6,541 nt of DNA from Ilumatobacteraceae bacterium (GTDB lineage: Bacteria; Actinomycetota; Acidimicrobiia; Acidimicrobiales; Ilumatobacteraceae), in NCBI GenBank assembly GCA_030727685.1, contig JANRBC010000088.1, positions 15,050 to 21,590 on the forward strand. The letters run 5' to 3'. Positions 4,499 to 6,541 of this stretch are shown here, piece after piece. The translations under genes were made by a program, and so were the position numbers. Every line of letters starts with the position of its first letter. The first letter of the stretch is position 1. The notes beneath the pieces are model-generated. The model was not told the origin of the DNA and ran no database searches. It was given only the letters and a program-made list of their open reading frames with translations.

Positions 4499-6541
4499 TG
4501 GGTAAGTCGTTTACTCACCTTCACGTTCACACAGAATTTTCGATGCTCGATGGGGCATCACGTTTGGACGAACTGGTCGACCGCGCAGTAGGAGACGGTC
4601 AAACGGCTCTTGGCATCACCGATCACGGCAACATGTATGGCGTCATCGATTTTTATAAAGAATGCACTAAGCGTGGCATCAAGCCGATTATCGGCACCGA
4701 GGCATACATGGCTTATGAAACGCGGTTTGAACGCCCGACACGACGAGGTCGAGTCGACGACAGTGGTGGCGATACCGAATCGGGTAAAAAACTTTATTAT
4801 CACTTGACGCTTCTGGCCGAGAACAACGTCGGGTACAAAAACCTGATTCAGTTGGCGAGTCTTGCCTTTCTAGAAGGTTATTACTACCAACCACGAATGG
4901 ACTGGGAACTGCTGACGAAATACAGCGCTGGTCTAATCGCTACATCTGGTTGCCTGGGCGGCCATGTTTTGCAGGCACTCAAGAATGGCAAAGACGAAGA
5001 GGCGTTAAAGACAGCGGCGCGATTGCAAGAAATTTTTGGCAAAGACAATTTTTTTATCGAACTACAAGACCACGGCATTCCATTGCAGATCGAAACAAAT
5101 CCAAAGTTAATCGAGATTGCTAAAAAACTTGGGGCACCGTTGCTAGCGACAAATGACTGTCACTACACGCATCGCGAAGACAGTGCGTCACATGATGCAT
5201 TGTTGTGTGTGCAAACCGGCTGCACGATTGCCGACCCTAATCGTCTTAAGTTTGAGGGCCACGAACACTATTTGAAGACGTCAGAAGAGATGCGATGGTT
5301 GTTTCGTGAGCAACCAACATCATGTGACAACACGTTATGGATTGCCGAGCGGGCGAAAGTTGATATTCAATTCAACGTTCCAGTTTTGCCAAACTTTCCA
5401 ATTCCTGACGGCTTTGCAAATGACCACGAATATCTCGAACATTTGACGTGGTTAGGCGCCAAGCAACGATGGGGCGAGACGCTTGCACCTGAGGTCGTCG
5501 AACGCGTTGCTTACGAGTTGTTGACGATAAAGACGATGGGTTTCAGCTCGTACTTTTTGATCGTCTGGGACTTAGTTCGATATGCGCACGAAAAGTCGAT
5601 TCGCGTCGGCCCTGGTCGTGGTTCGGCAGCCGGTTGCGCAGTTGCATATTCGTTGAGAATTACAGATCTCGATCCGATCAAGTACGACTTGTTGTTCGAG
5701 CGCTTCTTGAACCCGGGTCGCCGCTCGATGCCTGACATCGACATGGACTTCGACTCGCGCTATCGCGATGAAATGATTCGATACGCCTCAGAAAAGTACG
5801 GCCGTGATCATGTTGCCCAAATCATTACTTTTGGCACGATCAAGGCCCGCAACGCGGTTCGCGACGCGGCGAGAGTTTTGGGTTTCCCGTATGGTTTAGG
5901 CGACAAGATCGCCAAGTCGATGCCTCCGGTGGTGATGGGTCGCGATACGCCACTCAAGTACTGCTTCGAAGAAAACGAACAACATGTCGATGGTTATCGT
6001 GCTGCAGCAGAATTGCGAGCGCTCTATGAAAGCGACCCAGATGTCAAAACCGTTGTTGATACTGCACGGGGCCTAGAGGGTTTGAAGCGCAGTGTCGGTA
6101 TTCATGCTGCAGCGGTGGTGATTACAAAAGAGAAATTGACCGAGTATTTGCCGATTCAGCGAAAGGCCGAGTCGGGGCAAGATGCAGATCTCGCACCGAT
6201 CGTTACGCAATATGAAATGCACGCTGTCGAAGAACTTGGTCTTTTAAAGATGGACATCTTGGGCTTGCGCAACCTTGACGTGATCACAGATACAAACAAA
6301 ATGATTCAAGAATTGAGCAATCCTGATTTTGATATCGACAAGGCACCTTTTGACGACCATAAAACGTTCGAATTATTGCGTCGTGGTGACACAATCGGAG
6401 TGTTTCAACTTGAATCAACCAACATTCGAGCGTTGGTGCGCAGCATGGTGCCAACAACAATCGACGACATCGCTGCAATCGTCGCCCTCTATCGACCGGG
6501 GCCGATGGGTGCGAACATGCACAATGACTATGCCGACTTTA
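4498..6541 (+). CDS. dnaE: DNA polymerase III alpha subunit, DnaE1 type (3' partial)
   Basis: The frame from the ATG at 4498 is open for 681 codons to the right edge; full-length relatives have about 1,150-1,200 residues. This is the catalytic subunit of the replicative polymerase. The N-terminal PHP domain keeps all nine metal-ligand positions known from M. tuberculosis DnaE1: H9 and H11 (HLHVHTEF), D18, H43 (TDHGN), E68 (GTEAY), H102, C152 (SGCLGGH), D220 and H222 (NDCHY). It is therefore probably an active 3'-5' proofreading exonuclease. The C-family polymerase palm shows GPGRGSAAG (371-379), the catalytic pair D415/D417 in PDIDMDF and the third aspartate D586 in MDILGLRNL. The fingers begin with IGVFQLEST and end at the window edge just after YRPGPMG. 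The ATG shares a base with the bpa stop (TAATG), suggesting coupled translation. Identification is secure. Confidence 0.97.
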   Translation, partial: MGKSFTHLHVHTEFSMLDGASRLDELVDRAVGDGQTALGITDHGNMYGVIDFYKECTKRGIKPIIGTEAYMAYETRFERPTRRGRVDDSGGDTESGKKLYYHLTLLAENNVGYKNLIQLASLAFLEGYYYQPRMDWELLTKYSAGLIATSGCLGGHVLQALKNGKDEEALKTAARLQEIFGKDNFFIELQDHGIPLQIETNPKLIEIAKKLGAPLLATNDCHYTHREDSASHDALLCVQTGCTIADPNRLKFEGHEHYLKTSEEMRWLFREQPTSCDNTLWIAERAKVDIQFNVPVLPNFPIPDGFANDHEYLEHLTWLGAKQRWGETLAPEVVERVAYELLTIKTMGFSSYFLIVWDLVRYAHEKSIRVGPGRGSAAGCAVAYSLRITDLDPIKYDLLFERFLNPGRRSMPDIDMDFDSRYRDEMIRYASEKYGRDHVAQIITFGTIKARNAVRDAARVLGFPYGLGDKIAKSMPPVVMGRDTPLKYCFEENEQHVDGYRAAAELRALYESDPDVKTVVDTARGLEGLKRSVGIHAAAVVITKEKLTEYLPIQRKAESGQDADLAPIVTQYEMHAVEELGLLKMDILGLRNLDVITDTNKMIQELSNPDFDIDKAPFDDHKTFELLRRGDTIGVFQLESTNIRALVRSMVPTTIDDIAAIVALYRPGPMGANMHNDYADF

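Overview
The window is a densely packed bacterial chromosomal segment. Gene content and order point to an actinobacterium: a DksA-like protein with a lysine-rich tail, then lspA, rluD, further genes and dnaE, an order also known from Streptomyces, plus a bacterial proteasome activator (Bpa), a family tied to the actinobacterial 20S proteasome. Base composition looks moderate rather than high-GC, with many TTG, GAA, AAA and ATT codons. A low-GC actinobacterial lineage, such as an aquatic Acidimicrobiia-type organism, is therefore my best guess, but this is inference from gene content only.

Layout. (1) Positions 1-2324, plus strand, form a tight run. It starts with the 3' part of a gene encoding a lysine-rich repeat and helical arm fused to a DksA/TraR-type domain whose zinc cysteines are all replaced. 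The signal peptidase II gene lspA overlaps its end, and an rluD-type pseudouridine synthase gene starts in a 4-base ATGA overlap with the lspA stop. (2) A single minus-strand gene, an Rrf2-family regulator (2325-2771), converges on rluD with no bases between the two stop codons. A hairpin that could end the rluD transcript lies inside the regulator's 3' end. (3) A short divergent intergenic region (about 2772-2878) holds phased direct repeats and presumably the promoters for both sides. (4) Positions 2879-6541, plus strand, form a second run: an alkaline-phosphatase-superfamily phosphodiesterase, Bpa, and the first 681 codons of dnaE, which starts inside the bpa stop codon (TAATG) and runs off the window.

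The genes cover housekeeping roles: nucleoid/RNA polymerase modulation, lipoprotein maturation, rRNA modification, redox or metabolite sensing, phosphoester hydrolysis, ATP-independent proteasomal degradation and chromosome replication with an apparently intact PHP proofreading site. I do not see a phage, transposon, CRISPR array, tRNA or defence island. The most unusual items are the period-36 nucleotide repeat encoding a KKKLEL hexapeptide array on a cysteine-less DksA fold, and the coupling of a proteasome activator to the replicative polymerase.
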